Of a stretch of 64,000 bases of DNA, positions 25,979 through 36,557 are shown piece after piece. The DNA comes from Clostridia bacterium (GTDB taxonomy: Bacteria; Bacillota; Clostridia; TANB77; CAG-508). Every line of letters begins with the position of its first letter. The first letter of the stretch is position 1. The translations under genes and the position numbers were made by a program. The stretch is taken from contig JAFRCC010000018.1 of the NCBI GenBank assembly GCA_017404545.1, forward strand, positions 248,001 through 312,000. Direction: 5' to 3'. Under the pieces are notes generated by a model. It had not been told where the DNA came from. It saw only the letters and a program-made list of their open reading frames with translations, and ran no database searches.

Positions 25979-27193
25979 TTATTTTTTTCCTATGCCAGAA
26001 AAATAGGCAAAAGGATTTTCATCGAGTTTCCCATTTATTTGATATTCTTCTGTAATTTTTTTGTTTTTCTGATATACAATGCAACCATTTTTCCCTTTCA
26101 TAATATCCTTATACAACTCTTTTATATTATGTCTATCTGTTATTGTTATTTTGGCTAATTTGTCTTTTTGAATCATTTCAGATATAAATATGATACTAAA
26201 GACATTCTTAGTTTTAAATATGATGCCGTAATTACAAATTTCCTTAATAGTTTCTTTTAATTGGTTCGATAAAGTATCCATATTTTGGAAATACATAATA
26301 TTGACTACCTCTACATTTGATTGATTTTTTTGGAATATATTAAATCTTGGGATGTACCCTATTTCTTCAATTTTGTTGTACACAAATAGAATTGGAAAAT
26401 CTAATTCATCTTTTTTGTTCTTTGTATACTTATGCAGTTTTTTTAATGTTTGCATACATACAAAGCTATCAATTGTCTGAATCTTTGACAGTTCAATAAA
26501 AATCACACTTGGTATCTTACAAACTTCAGCCATATCTATTAGATTTTCCATCTGTTCATTAACAGTTTCACTTTCAGGAATCTGATTAAACAATTCAAAA
26601 AGTAAAGTCAATGTTTCTTGATAGTCATTTTCATCAATTCTATCAATTTTTTTATATTGTTTATAGGTTTCCATTAGGTTTACTCGTTTAGAAAATACTT
26701 CTTTAAAATATTCTGACTTTTTCTTTTTCAGCATTTCTATAACTCTTTTTGTATATTCTAAATTTCTCTTACTACTTGGTATTTTCTCAAATACATACAA
26801 TAATATTGACCTGGTAATCATTTCTGCAACTTTGGTGTAATCCTTCCCCCTACCCATAACAACACTACTATTCTTTATGAACGTAATTGAAAAATCTATA
26901 ACATCCTGCTTATTTTTTATCCACATATATGGATTACAATTTTGATTAACATCATACTTAAGAACTTTAAAAACATTTTTTAATTTTTGGTTTATTTCAT
27001 TATATATCTTATCTTCATAATCTATAATTATATATGAGCCATTCCACTTTCTAAGATTTGGATATATAAAATTTTCATATAGCCCAGAATCTGCATCTCC
27101 TAATAAAAAAATATTTACATCTTCACCTTTATTCTTATCAATTTTTAAATTAGATGCTAACCTAATGCTTTCTTTGCCATTGTAATACTTCAT
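25979..27193 (-). CDS. VirD4/TraG-family NTPase fold with eroded Walker motifs
   Basis: 404 residues. The plan of a TraG/VirD4 coupling-protein core is recognisable: IFLLGDADSGLYENFIYPNL (28-47) matches the Walker A region up to the family's following PNL, then NGSYIIIDYEDKI (51-63) and NCNPYMW. Later comes IPSVIFIELSKIQTIDSF (228-245), and PILFVYNKIEEIGYIPRF (267-284) at the Walker B region, where the family has DE-x-x-NIG-x-IP. The Walker A Lys-Thr and Walker B Asp-Glu are both replaced, so ATP hydrolysis is unlikely. No N-terminal TM. First gene of the cassette, SD GGGAGG. The match was made by eye. Confidence 0.7.
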   Translation of the reverse strand: MKYYNGKESIRLASNLKIDKNKGEDVNIFLLGDADSGLYENFIYPNLRKWNGSYIIIDYEDKIYNEINQKLKNVFKVLKYDVNQNCNPYMWIKNKQDVIDFSITFIKNSSVVMGRGKDYTKVAEMITRSILLYVFEKIPSSKRNLEYTKRVIEMLKKKKSEYFKEVFSKRVNLMETYKQYKKIDRIDENDYQETLTLLFELFNQIPESETVNEQMENLIDMAEVCKIPSVIFIELSKIQTIDSFVCMQTLKKLHKYTKNKKDELDFPILFVYNKIEEIGYIPRFNIFQKNQSNVEVVNIMYFQNMDTLSNQLKETIKEICNYGIIFKTKNVFSIIFISEMIQKDKLAKITITDRHNIKELYKDIMKGKNGCIVYQKNKKITEEYQINGKLDENPFAYFSGIGKK

Positions 27194-27290
27194 ATTTCCT
27201 CCCTAAAAAAGATTACTGATAACTTATAAGTTAAAAACATCAATTTTAAATACAACTATTAACAATATTTTTTTACTTTTATATGCTTAT

Positions 27291-27319
27291 ATTCTATCAT
27301 TACATTTTTTTGTCCGCAA
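27291..27319 (-). promoter_or_regulatory. Probable promoter of the four-gene cassette
   Basis: TTGCGG (27314-27319), 17-base spacer, TAGAAT (27291-27296), about 100 bases before the first start. A perfect palindrome AACTTATAAGTT at 27221-27232, between promoter and gene, could be an operator. Confidence 0.45.
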
Positions 27320-27415
27320 TATATTTACCTTGAAATATTGTATAGGTGATACATAAAAAAAGAATTAATTGTGCAATCTATAGCATAGTATTTCCGTTCT
27401 GTACTATATTAAATT

Positions 27416-27724
27416 TTATAATAACTCTACAAAATTAGTGTTGTATACATAAAGTGTAACTTGATTCTGCTCTTCACTTGATAATTCCATAATTTTACTC
27501 ATTACATATGTAACATTTTTATATTTGTTAAAATTTATAACTCTAGTCCTGTATTCTTCATCTATCTCTTTTAACTTGCTATCGAAGTACTCATAAAGTT
27601 TTGGTTTGTCATACATTAGATTAGTATAACAACTATCACTCATTCTAATTGCTAATCTTAATCTATGCCTTATATCCATACCTCCTATTATATCTAATAA
27701 ATTATCAACTTTATTATTTTCCAT
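27416..27724 (-). CDS. Hypothetical protein linked to the relaxase gene, 102 aa
   Basis: Unknown. I use the ATG at 27724 (AAAGGAG upstream); the frame opens 11 codons earlier, inside the relaxase end. It is helical and charged with a motif GGMDIRHRLRLAIRMSD near the start. No TM or Cys motif. Sixteen bases after the relaxase stop, so co-transcribed with it; a helper in mobilization is possible. The 220 bases downstream carry the cassette promoter and no other gene. Confidence 0.65.
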   Translation of the reverse strand: MENNKVDNLLDIIGGMDIRHRLRLAIRMSDSCYTNLMYDKPKLYEYFDSKLKEIDEEYRTRVINFNKYKNVTYVMSKIMELSSEEQNQVTLYVYNTNFVELL

Positions 27725-27740
27725 ACTATTTATTTCTCCT

Positions 27741-29132
27741 TTATAGTTTAAAATCATTCTTTCGAGTATTAGTTGTTTTCTTGCCTATTTCCTCTATTGT
27801 CTTTACTTTTCGCGTTATATCATTTGCAATTTGATTATCGTTATTGTCAAAAATACCGTTTTTATATAAATCATCACTTACATACTTGTAATGTTCATCC
27901 TTATCAAATCCTATCTTTTCTTGAAAATGTTTCATCAACCTACGCCAAAAGCTTTTGAATTTACCGACTTCGGCTTTTAGCTTGTCCTTTTCATCTCGCG
28001 GTTTGCCTATTATTTTATCCTTTGTTGATAGTTCACCTTTTAAGTTGTCTATTTCATCATCTTTTAGCTCTAGTTGATACCTAAGAGAACGATTTTCTTC
28101 TGATACCTTAAAAGCAACATGTTCAAAGTCTTTTATCGCCATATTTAAGTCATTTACATCTCTAACTGATTTGGTGGTATCTTTTATATCCTCTGTGAAT
28201 TTTTTTATTTTTTGGACATCCTCGTTTGAAATAATCATATTATTTTTGTTTAACTTAGTAGGTTTTAAATTTGTAAGCATTTCATTTATATCATTGCTTG
28301 CATTATCAATTTTCTTTGTCTTGTTATTGGCATCGACTAATTTTTGCTCTTTCTTTTCAGTTTGTTTCTTCATTTCTCTGTAGCCATTCATATCACTGAC
28401 ACTTATATCTTGATTTCTACCTTTCTTCTTTTGCTTTAAAAGAGCCGTTTTTTCGTAATGCTTATTATATGATTTTATACAGCAAGCTCTCATTTCATCT
28501 TGTATTCGTTTTAGACTTTCTTTTGTAAATATCTTTGATTTTGCTACTTGTTTTTTCATTCCTCTTTTATTATTATCACTTATAGGTAAACCTACTATGT
28601 GCATGTGTGGAGATGTTTCATCTAAGTGTATTACCGCATTAGCAACTTTAAAATCTGGTACAATTCTTGTTAAATCGCTCACTTGCTCTTTGTATACATC
28701 AATCATTTTCATTCTGTAATTCATATCTTTATCATTCCAAAATTCTAAATCTCCAAGTTCAATAATAAACTCACAAGCTAAATCCCAAAGAGTACTTTCT
28801 GATATATGTTTAAAGTAATCCTGTATCTTTCTATTAGCCCTAGTTTGCTTTTTATTGTATTCTAATCTTGATTCTTCAAACTCTTGTATATATAAATTTT
28901 GAACATCTTTGTACAAATTATCTGTGCCATACACAACGTAAATTTCATCTTTTTTATTATCATAATCTCTTAAATTATGCTTGTTTACCTTTGATAATTG
29001 CTTTGCATTTTGTATCCCATTGTTTGAAAATGAGGTTTCTCCTGATGGATTATTTTTTGCAATTTCTTTTGCTTTTGCAGTCTTATTTTTATCACTTCCT
29101 AGATGAATAGAGTATGCTAGTTCTTCATTCAT
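27741..29132 (-). CDS. MobV-family relaxase (Pre/Mob)
   Basis: Relaxase that would nick its oriT and carry the strand into a recipient using another element's conjugation pore. The start is the ATG at 29132 with AGGAGG eight bases upstream (463 residues). The N-terminal domain has YSIHLGSDK and the metal-binding motif HLDETSPHMH (169-178), which is diagnostic of MobV. The C-terminal half is coiled coil (residues about 300-410), as in other Pre/Mob proteins. No replication or T4SS gene is near. Confident family call. Confidence 0.9.
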   Translation of the reverse strand: MNEELAYSIHLGSDKNKTAKAKEIAKNNPSGETSFSNNGIQNAKQLSKVNKHNLRDYDNKKDEIYVVYGTDNLYKDVQNLYIQEFEESRLEYNKKQTRANRKIQDYFKHISESTLWDLACEFIIELGDLEFWNDKDMNYRMKMIDVYKEQVSDLTRIVPDFKVANAVIHLDETSPHMHIVGLPISDNNKRGMKKQVAKSKIFTKESLKRIQDEMRACCIKSYNKHYEKTALLKQKKKGRNQDISVSDMNGYREMKKQTEKKEQKLVDANNKTKKIDNASNDINEMLTNLKPTKLNKNNMIISNEDVQKIKKFTEDIKDTTKSVRDVNDLNMAIKDFEHVAFKVSEENRSLRYQLELKDDEIDNLKGELSTKDKIIGKPRDEKDKLKAEVGKFKSFWRRLMKHFQEKIGFDKDEHYKYVSDDLYKNGIFDNNDNQIANDITRKVKTIEEIGKKTTNTRKNDFKL

Positions 29133-29488
29133 TTCACGCACCTCCTTTTGATTTTTTTCGCATAAATATGCATATTTTGTTTTAGTTTTTTTCGTCAATT
29201 TTTACAAGGTTTTTGTGTTAATTCTTATAAAATTTCTTGCTTTTTTCGTTTGAATTTTTGTAAAAATTTACATGAATTTAAGCCGAAGGCTTGTTAAAAA
29301 ATACGAAGTATTTTTTATAGGAATTATGACAAGGTCAAATTCCTAACCCCCTATGAGTTTTGACACGACATATCAAAACTCGGGGGGCTCTGCGAGGCAA
29401 TAAATTTTTTCTCTACTAGAGATAAATTTTATTCAAATTAGCTATCGCCACTTTCATTTTTACTTTCGCAAAAACAAAATGTGCCACG
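29133..29488. other. Hairpin-rich spacer, candidate oriT of the MobV element
   Basis: No ORF. Three stems stand in a row: AAGCC-GAA-GGCTT (29280-29292), AAAAAATAC-GAA-GTATTTTTT (29296-29316), and a compound hairpin at 29347-29386 in which GAGTTTTGA pairs with TCAAAACTC inside a CCCCC/GGGGG clamp. Such a clamped inverted repeat just upstream of the relaxase gene is where a MobV oriT would be expected. I cannot point to a nick site. Some stems may instead terminate the recombinase transcript ending at 29489. Confidence 0.45.
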
Positions 29489-31483
<1,995 letters not shown>

Positions 31484-31485
31484 TT

Positions 31486-31512
31486 AATCTACAATTTCAT
31501 TACAAGTAGATT
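31486..31512. promoter_or_regulatory. Inverted repeat upstream of the recombinase
   Basis: AATCTAC (31486-31492) and GTAGATT (31506-31512) flank a 13-base centre, 35 bases upstream of the recombinase start. Imperfect palindromes at this place are typical of an attachment half-site or of an operator; no matching sequence was found at the far side of the island. Confidence 0.35.
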
Positions 31513-31520
31513 TGTAATAC

Positions 31521-31567
31521 AAAAAAGAGGCATCAATTAGTACACATCAATACTAATGACACCTCTC
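31521..31567 (-). terminator. Terminator of the 89-aa gene
   Basis: AGAGG/CCTCT outer arms (31526-31530, 31562-31566) with an inner ATTAGTA/TACTAAT stem; the minus strand continues into UUUUUUG. Confidence 0.7.
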
Positions 31568-31687
31568 AAAAATTTTTAATTCAAAATACAATTTTTTTAT
31601 AATCATATAACGCTCCTTTGCAAATATACATAAATATTTTACTTTGAGCATTATATCACGATTTTCAGAAATGTCAAATTCTAGTAT

Positions 31688-31957
31688 TTATATGCTTTTC
31701 AAATATTCTTCTAATTCTGATAATTTTATTTTTTTTGACAGATTAGAAATATAAACATCGTTTGAATAATTGAAAACTAAAAATGTTATGTTTTTTATTA
31801 TTGCTCTATGTGGTTCAATGTAAGAAAGATTAGTATGTTCAATCTTTCTTATACTTCCATTTATAAATGTCGGAGTAACCTTAGCAAACTCGCATATAAA
31901 TTCAAGTCTTTGCTTTAAACCTTCTTCAAATTGTAGCTCTTCTTTAACTATTCTCAT
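31688..31957 (-). CDS. Small protein, paralog of the one at 19090, 89 aa
   Basis: Same unknown family as the gene at 19090. The start is set at the ATG at 31957 (GGAAGG upstream, aligned with the paralog). The conserved block reads NGSIRKIEHTNLSYIEPHRA. This copy has a longer C-terminus with SNDVYISNLSKKIKLSELEE. Preceded on the same strand by tRNA-Thr and a terminator, and closed by its own terminator. Soluble, no motifs I can assign. Confidence 0.75.
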   Translation of the reverse strand: MRIVKEELQFEEGLKQRLEFICEFAKVTPTFINGSIRKIEHTNLSYIEPHRAIIKNITFLVFNYSNDVYISNLSKKIKLSELEEYLKSI

Positions 31958-32011
31958 TATTAACACCATCCTTCCGTTTAAGATTTGGGATGACTTTTTA
32001 GGCAAAGAGCC

Positions 32012-32041
32012 AAAAAAAATCAACCATTACTGATTGATTTT
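32012..32041 (-). terminator. Terminator behind tRNA-Thr
   Basis: AAATCAA (32017-32023) pairs with TTGATTT (32034-32040); the minus strand continues in eight U. It lies about 45 bases after the tRNA 3' end. Confidence 0.75.
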
Positions 32042-32082
32042 CTTCTGCATCTGCTCTATAAAAGTTCGAACAGATTCGTTAT

Positions 32083-32158
32083 TGGAGCCACTGGGCAGAA
32101 TCGAACTGCCGACCTACAGGTTACGAATCTGTTGCTCTACCAACTGAGCTACAATGGC
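32083..32158 (-). tRNA. tRNA-Thr (anticodon CGT)
   Basis: Full cloverleaf on the minus strand: acceptor GCCATTG/CAGTGGC, D arm with GCTCAGTTGGTAGAGC, anticodon arm ACAGA-TTCGTAA-CCTGT with CGT at 34-36, T arm GGCAGTTCGATTCTGCC, discriminator T and an encoded CCA. The 31-39 pair is an A-C mismatch. The 3' trailer (32069-32079) carries an 11-base exact complement of the anticodon arm. Confidence 0.93.
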
Positions 32159-32254
32159 ATTTACAAGATGTATTTTAACACACTTTGTTTATATTGTACA
32201 ATATAAGTTTAAAAATTTTTTTTATTTTTTTAAATAAGCGATTCCGTTTCGTTC

Positions 32255-32303
32255 AAATAAAAGGATAAGCTTTTAGGTTCACATCAAAAAACTTATCCTT
32301 TTT
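32255..32303 (-). terminator. Terminator of the cadherin-like/SH3 gene
   Basis: AAAAGGATAAG (32259-32269) pairs with CTTATCCTTTT (from 32292). A wider GTTTCGTTC / GAACGAAAC pair (about 32246 and 32333) encloses it. About 65 bases after the stop at 32368. Confidence 0.7.
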
Positions 32304-32367
32304 ATCTCTCAATAAAATCTAAAGTATATTTCGAACGAAACAGAAGAATCCTTTTTCATACATTTTT

Positions 32368-34281
32368 CTATTTAGAATGTTTACCTTTCGATCTACGTGG
32401 TCTATAATCATCGGTATTCCAATTATTTTCATTTGTCGAATATTCATCGTTTGAGTTTGCCATTTCAGTATTTTGTGATAAATATCCCAAATCATCATCC
32501 GATGTTTTGTCTGACTTATTGTCTTGGCTATCGAACATTTCGGAAACTTTGTTGCTATAATATTCAACATCCTTTGTTCCACTATATTCATTTTTATATT
32601 CTTCTTTTGAAACATTAAAACCATCTATACTTGATGAAATTCCATTATATGCGTCTGATATACTATTTCCATTTGAACTTTCGCCATAGTTTTCATATAT
32701 ATCTTTTGTGTTATATGCATTATATGTAAATCCATCCTCATATTTTGTTGCTTGATTTTCTGATCTTTCACTATTAGCCTTAGCAGAAAAATCTCCATAT
32801 ATTGAATCACTTGTATATTTTTCTTTTTCATCTGTCGCATAATCAACATTTTTTACTTCATTTTTTTTGCTTGAACCATATAAATCTGAATAAACATTTT
32901 CGTTGCTATCTTCTAAATCTTCCGTCTCATCATCTTCTTCATCGTCATCGTAATATGCATTTCTACGAGCTATAACAATTACTACGATAATAGCAATAAT
33001 TAAAATCAATATTATTCCAATCCCTGCATACAAAATCCAATTATTTGATTTATTATTTGTAGTTGCAGCCGCTGTTCCAGTTGCATTTTTCGTGACAATG
33101 ATTTTATATGTTGTAGTTTCACTACCATCTGCTGATGTAACCTTTACCAATATCACATTTTCGCCATTTTGCAAGTTTGTGTTGCCTGTTGTTTCAACTT
33201 TTGCATTTTCAATATCCGTTATAGCTGTAATATCAAGCTGATTAACATTTGCATCTGCTACAGATATTTTATATTCAGTAATATTAGGTGAAAATGCTGG
33301 ACTTAACGTATATCCATTAACTTTTAATGTTGAAAGTGCAACTGCTTTTCCTGATTGTTTTGTTGCTGTAATTGTATAAATTCTTGTTGTTCCATCTTCT
33401 GCCGTAACAGTTATTTTTACAACGTTGTTACCATCTTTTAGTTCATCATTTCCAGTAATTTCAACTTTAGCTTTTTCACTATTTGCTTCTGCTTTTATAT
33501 CTAGCTTTTCTACATCATTACCAATTGCAACTGAATAGTCTGTTATTTCTGGATCAAAAGCAGGATCAATTTCAAAATTTCCAATTGATAATGATTTTAA
33601 CGCTTTGTCATCCGATTTTTTAGGCTCTTCTGTTGTTAATAAACTCGATTTTATATATCCTGTTGTCCCATTATAGGTTACCTTACTCCACCCATTATCT
33701 CCAATTCCAGTACGTGTAACTTTATCTCCAGTTTGTAAAGAGCCTAACTTATCACTATCTGCAGAGTAGCTCTTACGAATATTTATATTTCCAGTTGCAT
33801 ATACAGTTTCATTAGCGGACTTGAATGTTGGCTCTGATTTTTTTTCGGTATCTGTTGTTTTAGTTGAATCTGTTTTACTTGTATTATCTGTTGTATTGCT
33901 TGATTTTGCAGATACTTTTATTGTAACTGAATCGCTGATATCTGTTGTTGTTCCATTGGCATCTGTTACATCTCCCGAAAGAGACACTTTGTACGTTCCC
34001 GCGCTTGAGGTATCAAGTGTATATGATTCTGAAAACGATTGATTAGCCTTTGATGATAAATTTCCTCCAACAATTTTGCCAGAAACTCCTGATCCGCTAG
34101 CTTTCAAACTCCATGTCATAGCTGAACCAGAAACTTTTATTGTTACTTTTGTGCCAACAGTTACATCTTTGCTGGATGCTGTAATCGATGCTGAGGCAGC
34201 TCTTGATGCATTACTTCCTATTAGTAGTATTGCTACTATGAAAAGTATAAATGCTACTATCTTTAATTTCTTATTTTTCAT
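32368..34281 (-). CDS. Surface protein: SH3, two cadherin-like domains, TM, acidic cytoplasmic tail
   Basis: 637 residues. Signal peptide (1-28), a beta-sandwich (about 30-125), a Ser/Thr/Lys-rich linker, a bacterial SH3 domain (about 160-215, INIRKSYSADSDKLGSL ... GYIKSSLL), two cadherin-like beta-sandwich repeats (about 228-310 and 315-398, each starting L--L-I/VNG/F and ending in an Ile-Thr-x-Thr strand), one TM helix (about 412-438), then a 200-residue acidic, Ser/Asn/Tyr-rich tail that must be cytoplasmic. No LPXTG. The tail has many Tyr residues in acidic context, possible phosphorylation sites. 18 bases behind the autolysin gene, so likely one operon. Confidence 0.85.
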   Translation of the reverse strand: MKNKKLKIVAFILFIVAILLIGSNASRAASASITASSKDVTVGTKVTIKVSGSAMTWSLKASGSGVSGKIVGGNLSSKANQSFSESYTLDTSSAGTYKVSLSGDVTDANGTTTDISDSVTIKVSAKSSNTTDNTSKTDSTKTTDTEKKSEPTFKSANETVYATGNINIRKSYSADSDKLGSLQTGDKVTRTGIGDNGWSKVTYNGTTGYIKSSLLTTEEPKKSDDKALKSLSIGNFEIDPAFDPEITDYSVAIGNDVEKLDIKAEANSEKAKVEITGNDELKDGNNVVKITVTAEDGTTRIYTITATKQSGKAVALSTLKVNGYTLSPAFSPNITEYKISVADANVNQLDITAITDIENAKVETTGNTNLQNGENVILVKVTSADGSETTTYKIIVTKNATGTAAATTNNKSNNWILYAGIGIILILIIAIIVVIVIARRNAYYDDDEEDDETEDLEDSNENVYSDLYGSSKKNEVKNVDYATDEKEKYTSDSIYGDFSAKANSERSENQATKYEDGFTYNAYNTKDIYENYGESSNGNSISDAYNGISSSIDGFNVSKEEYKNEYSGTKDVEYYSNKVSEMFDSQDNKSDKTSDDDLGYLSQNTEMANSNDEYSTNENNWNTDDYRPRRSKGKHSK

Positions 34282-34299
34282 TTTTTCCTCCGTTTCTCA

Positions 34300-36297
34300 C
34301 TATTGATTTTGTATATATTCTATTACTTTATATAAATCCTGAGAATTTACCTTGTTATCTTTATTAACATCATATGAACTATTATACTCACCCATATGAT
34401 CTTGTAAAAATTCAATAATATTATACAAATCTTTTGAATTTATCTTTCCGTCTTCATCAGTATCGTAAGAGTTAGTAGTTGTTGTAGTATTAGTCTCATT
34501 AGTCGTTGCACTTGTCGTTTCTTTGTTTAAATACTGATTTGCTACATATCCTTCTAAACCTTCGCTTGTTACAATTTTATCCCAACTATAACCATTAGCC
34601 TGGGCAACATTTTCTTGTACTATAGTAACAGTTGTTCCTTTCTTACATGTCGTAACTACTGAAGCTGATGTTGTTGCAGAAGCTCTAATTCTTACTGATG
34701 ATCCTTCATCGCATTTTATTGTTGCAAGTTTGTACGTTGCTGATGATTCATTATTAGTTGTTGTAGCTTCACCAACCTCTGTTAAATATTTATTTGCTAT
34801 GTATCCTTGAGTTCCATTCGATAATTTTACGCGTACCCAATCAAAATCATTTAGTCCGTTGTATTTGTCTTTTTCGATAATTGTAACGGCTTGACCAGAA
34901 ATTAATGTTGTAATAACACTTGTACTATTTGTTCCTGGACCATTTCTCAAGTTAACACTCGTATTGGCTACTGCGGATATATTACAATTTGTTACATCCG
35001 CAATTTGGGTAATAAAGTTTCTCGCTATATACGCCTTAGCTCCATTTTCTAAAACAATTTTATCCCAATAATATCCATCAACTTGGGTTGCTGCACATTC
35101 AATTCTAAGAACTACATCTCCTGTGTTTAATTTTGTAACAACAGTTCCTATTAACGATGGTGAATTTCTTACTTGTACATTAGTTCCTTTTATTTGAACA
35201 TTCTGCGTTACTATGCTAGAGCTATCTGGTGAAGCACAAACTTCATCTGGCATATTTTCATATACTGGTATAAGGAATGTAAAGCCATTATTTAACATAC
35301 CTAGACTTGAATATGAACTTTTTACTGATTTACATTCTGTTGCTGCTGCTTCAACATTACCCATGTACTGATGATAATATAATTTTCCATCTGAATTATC
35401 TACATCGTATTTTTGCAAATATAACGTAGATTGTCCTACATTTATGTAACTTTTGGCTATAAATTTAGCTCCACCTTTTATCGAAGATTCTGGATCTGTC
35501 CATCCATTTTTTCTTGCATATGTCATTGCATTCGTCATAACAGCTGCCGTTCCACTTCCATATGCATTTACATTACAGAAGTTATACAAACCAACATATC
35601 CACTATATGTACCTCTCGCTGTTAATCCTGGTGTACTATTCTTTCCTTGTTCAAGAACTAATCTTGACGCTAAATGATATGGACTAATTCCAGCATCTTT
35701 TGCTGCTTCCATAATAACCTGTGAATACGATTTATTAATTGTAGCTGTTGAGCCATCCGTCTTTGTATATGTAATTGTTGAACCACTAGCCCACGCAGCT
35801 GATGACATAATTTTTTGTACTCCAGCTAGATTCTGAGTACTTTCATCGTATGTTAAGCTTTCAAACTGAAATATGTAATCTTCGTATATCCAATTACGTG
35901 GATCCATATAGTATGATACTGCTGCTTCAGAAGCACACCTCCACTTACCCGTATCATATTCTTTGTTACCGCATGTTGAACAAATCCATGCACCAGACTT
36001 GTTATAATACACTAAATTTCTTCCATGAGATGCTGTTGTTTCATTCTTTATAACTTGATTCCAATCAAGTCCCGTATACAAAATTTTAAAATTCCAATTT
36101 GGATGTTTTGATTTTAAATTGTCAATAAGTGCTTGATAACCAGGATATTTGCTAATTTTGCTAGTCGAATAATTTTCTGTGGACTGTGCAGCATATGCTC
36201 TCTCTGGTATAAAATTTATTAAAATAATATATGATATAAAAACTAATAAACTTATTATTACTATAGTTTTTCTTGCTCTACTTCCTTTTTTTAACAT
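34300..36297 (-). CDS. Glucosaminidase autolysin with SH3 repeats and C-terminal dockerin
   Basis: 665 residues, secreted (signal/anchor about 11-35). The catalytic domain (about 50-350) is of the mannosyl-glycoprotein endo-beta-N-acetylglucosaminidase type that cuts peptidoglycan: NWIYEDYIFQFESLTYD, SPYHLASRLVLEQGKN with the likely catalytic Glu, and GLYNFCNV. Three SH3b repeats follow (about 370-600). The C-terminus is a type I dockerin: DTDEDGKINSKDLYNIIEFL and DVNKDNKVNSQDLYKVIEYI, two Ca-binding half-repeats. A dockerin on an autolysin implies docking to a cohesin partner, none of which is in the window. Four Cys in CSTCGNKEY and nearby are unusual for a secreted protein. Confidence 0.9.
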   Translation of the reverse strand: MLKKGSRARKTIVIISLLVFISYIILINFIPERAYAAQSTENYSTSKISKYPGYQALIDNLKSKHPNWNFKILYTGLDWNQVIKNETTASHGRNLVYYNKSGAWICSTCGNKEYDTGKWRCASEAAVSYYMDPRNWIYEDYIFQFESLTYDESTQNLAGVQKIMSSAAWASGSTITYTKTDGSTATINKSYSQVIMEAAKDAGISPYHLASRLVLEQGKNSTPGLTARGTYSGYVGLYNFCNVNAYGSGTAAVMTNAMTYARKNGWTDPESSIKGGAKFIAKSYINVGQSTLYLQKYDVDNSDGKLYYHQYMGNVEAAATECKSVKSSYSSLGMLNNGFTFLIPVYENMPDEVCASPDSSSIVTQNVQIKGTNVQVRNSPSLIGTVVTKLNTGDVVLRIECAATQVDGYYWDKIVLENGAKAYIARNFITQIADVTNCNISAVANTSVNLRNGPGTNSTSVITTLISGQAVTIIEKDKYNGLNDFDWVRVKLSNGTQGYIANKYLTEVGEATTTNNESSATYKLATIKCDEGSSVRIRASATTSASVVTTCKKGTTVTIVQENVAQANGYSWDKIVTSEGLEGYVANQYLNKETTSATTNETNTTTTTNSYDTDEDGKINSKDLYNIIEFLQDHMGEYNSSYDVNKDNKVNSQDLYKVIEYIQNQ

Positions 36298-36557
36298 TAT
36301 TGTTCCTCCTCTTTTGCGTTTTCTGTCGCACTAAGTATATCATTATTAAATATTTAAAGTCAATTACCACTTTATGCGATAATTCAATGTAATTTTTTTG
36401 TAATAAAGCACTGATGCTTACAAAAATCCGTGTTAGAAGTATAATTTTGTTTAAAATTTCCATTAATAAATTTTTATTATTTTTTTACTTTTTTGAATAT
36501 AAAGACAAAATAATCAAATAATATCTTTATATTAATGTAAATGTATCGGAGACTATT

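Noticed and set aside
32319..32624. 101-codon minus-strand ORF overlapping the surface protein's 3' end
   Set aside because: Alternate frame of the acidic low-complexity tail; no SD and Met/Ile-rich composition typical of a shadow.
36278..36463. 61-codon minus-strand ORF upstream of the autolysin
   Set aside because: Overlaps the autolysin start and its promoter region, no SD, composition like spacer.
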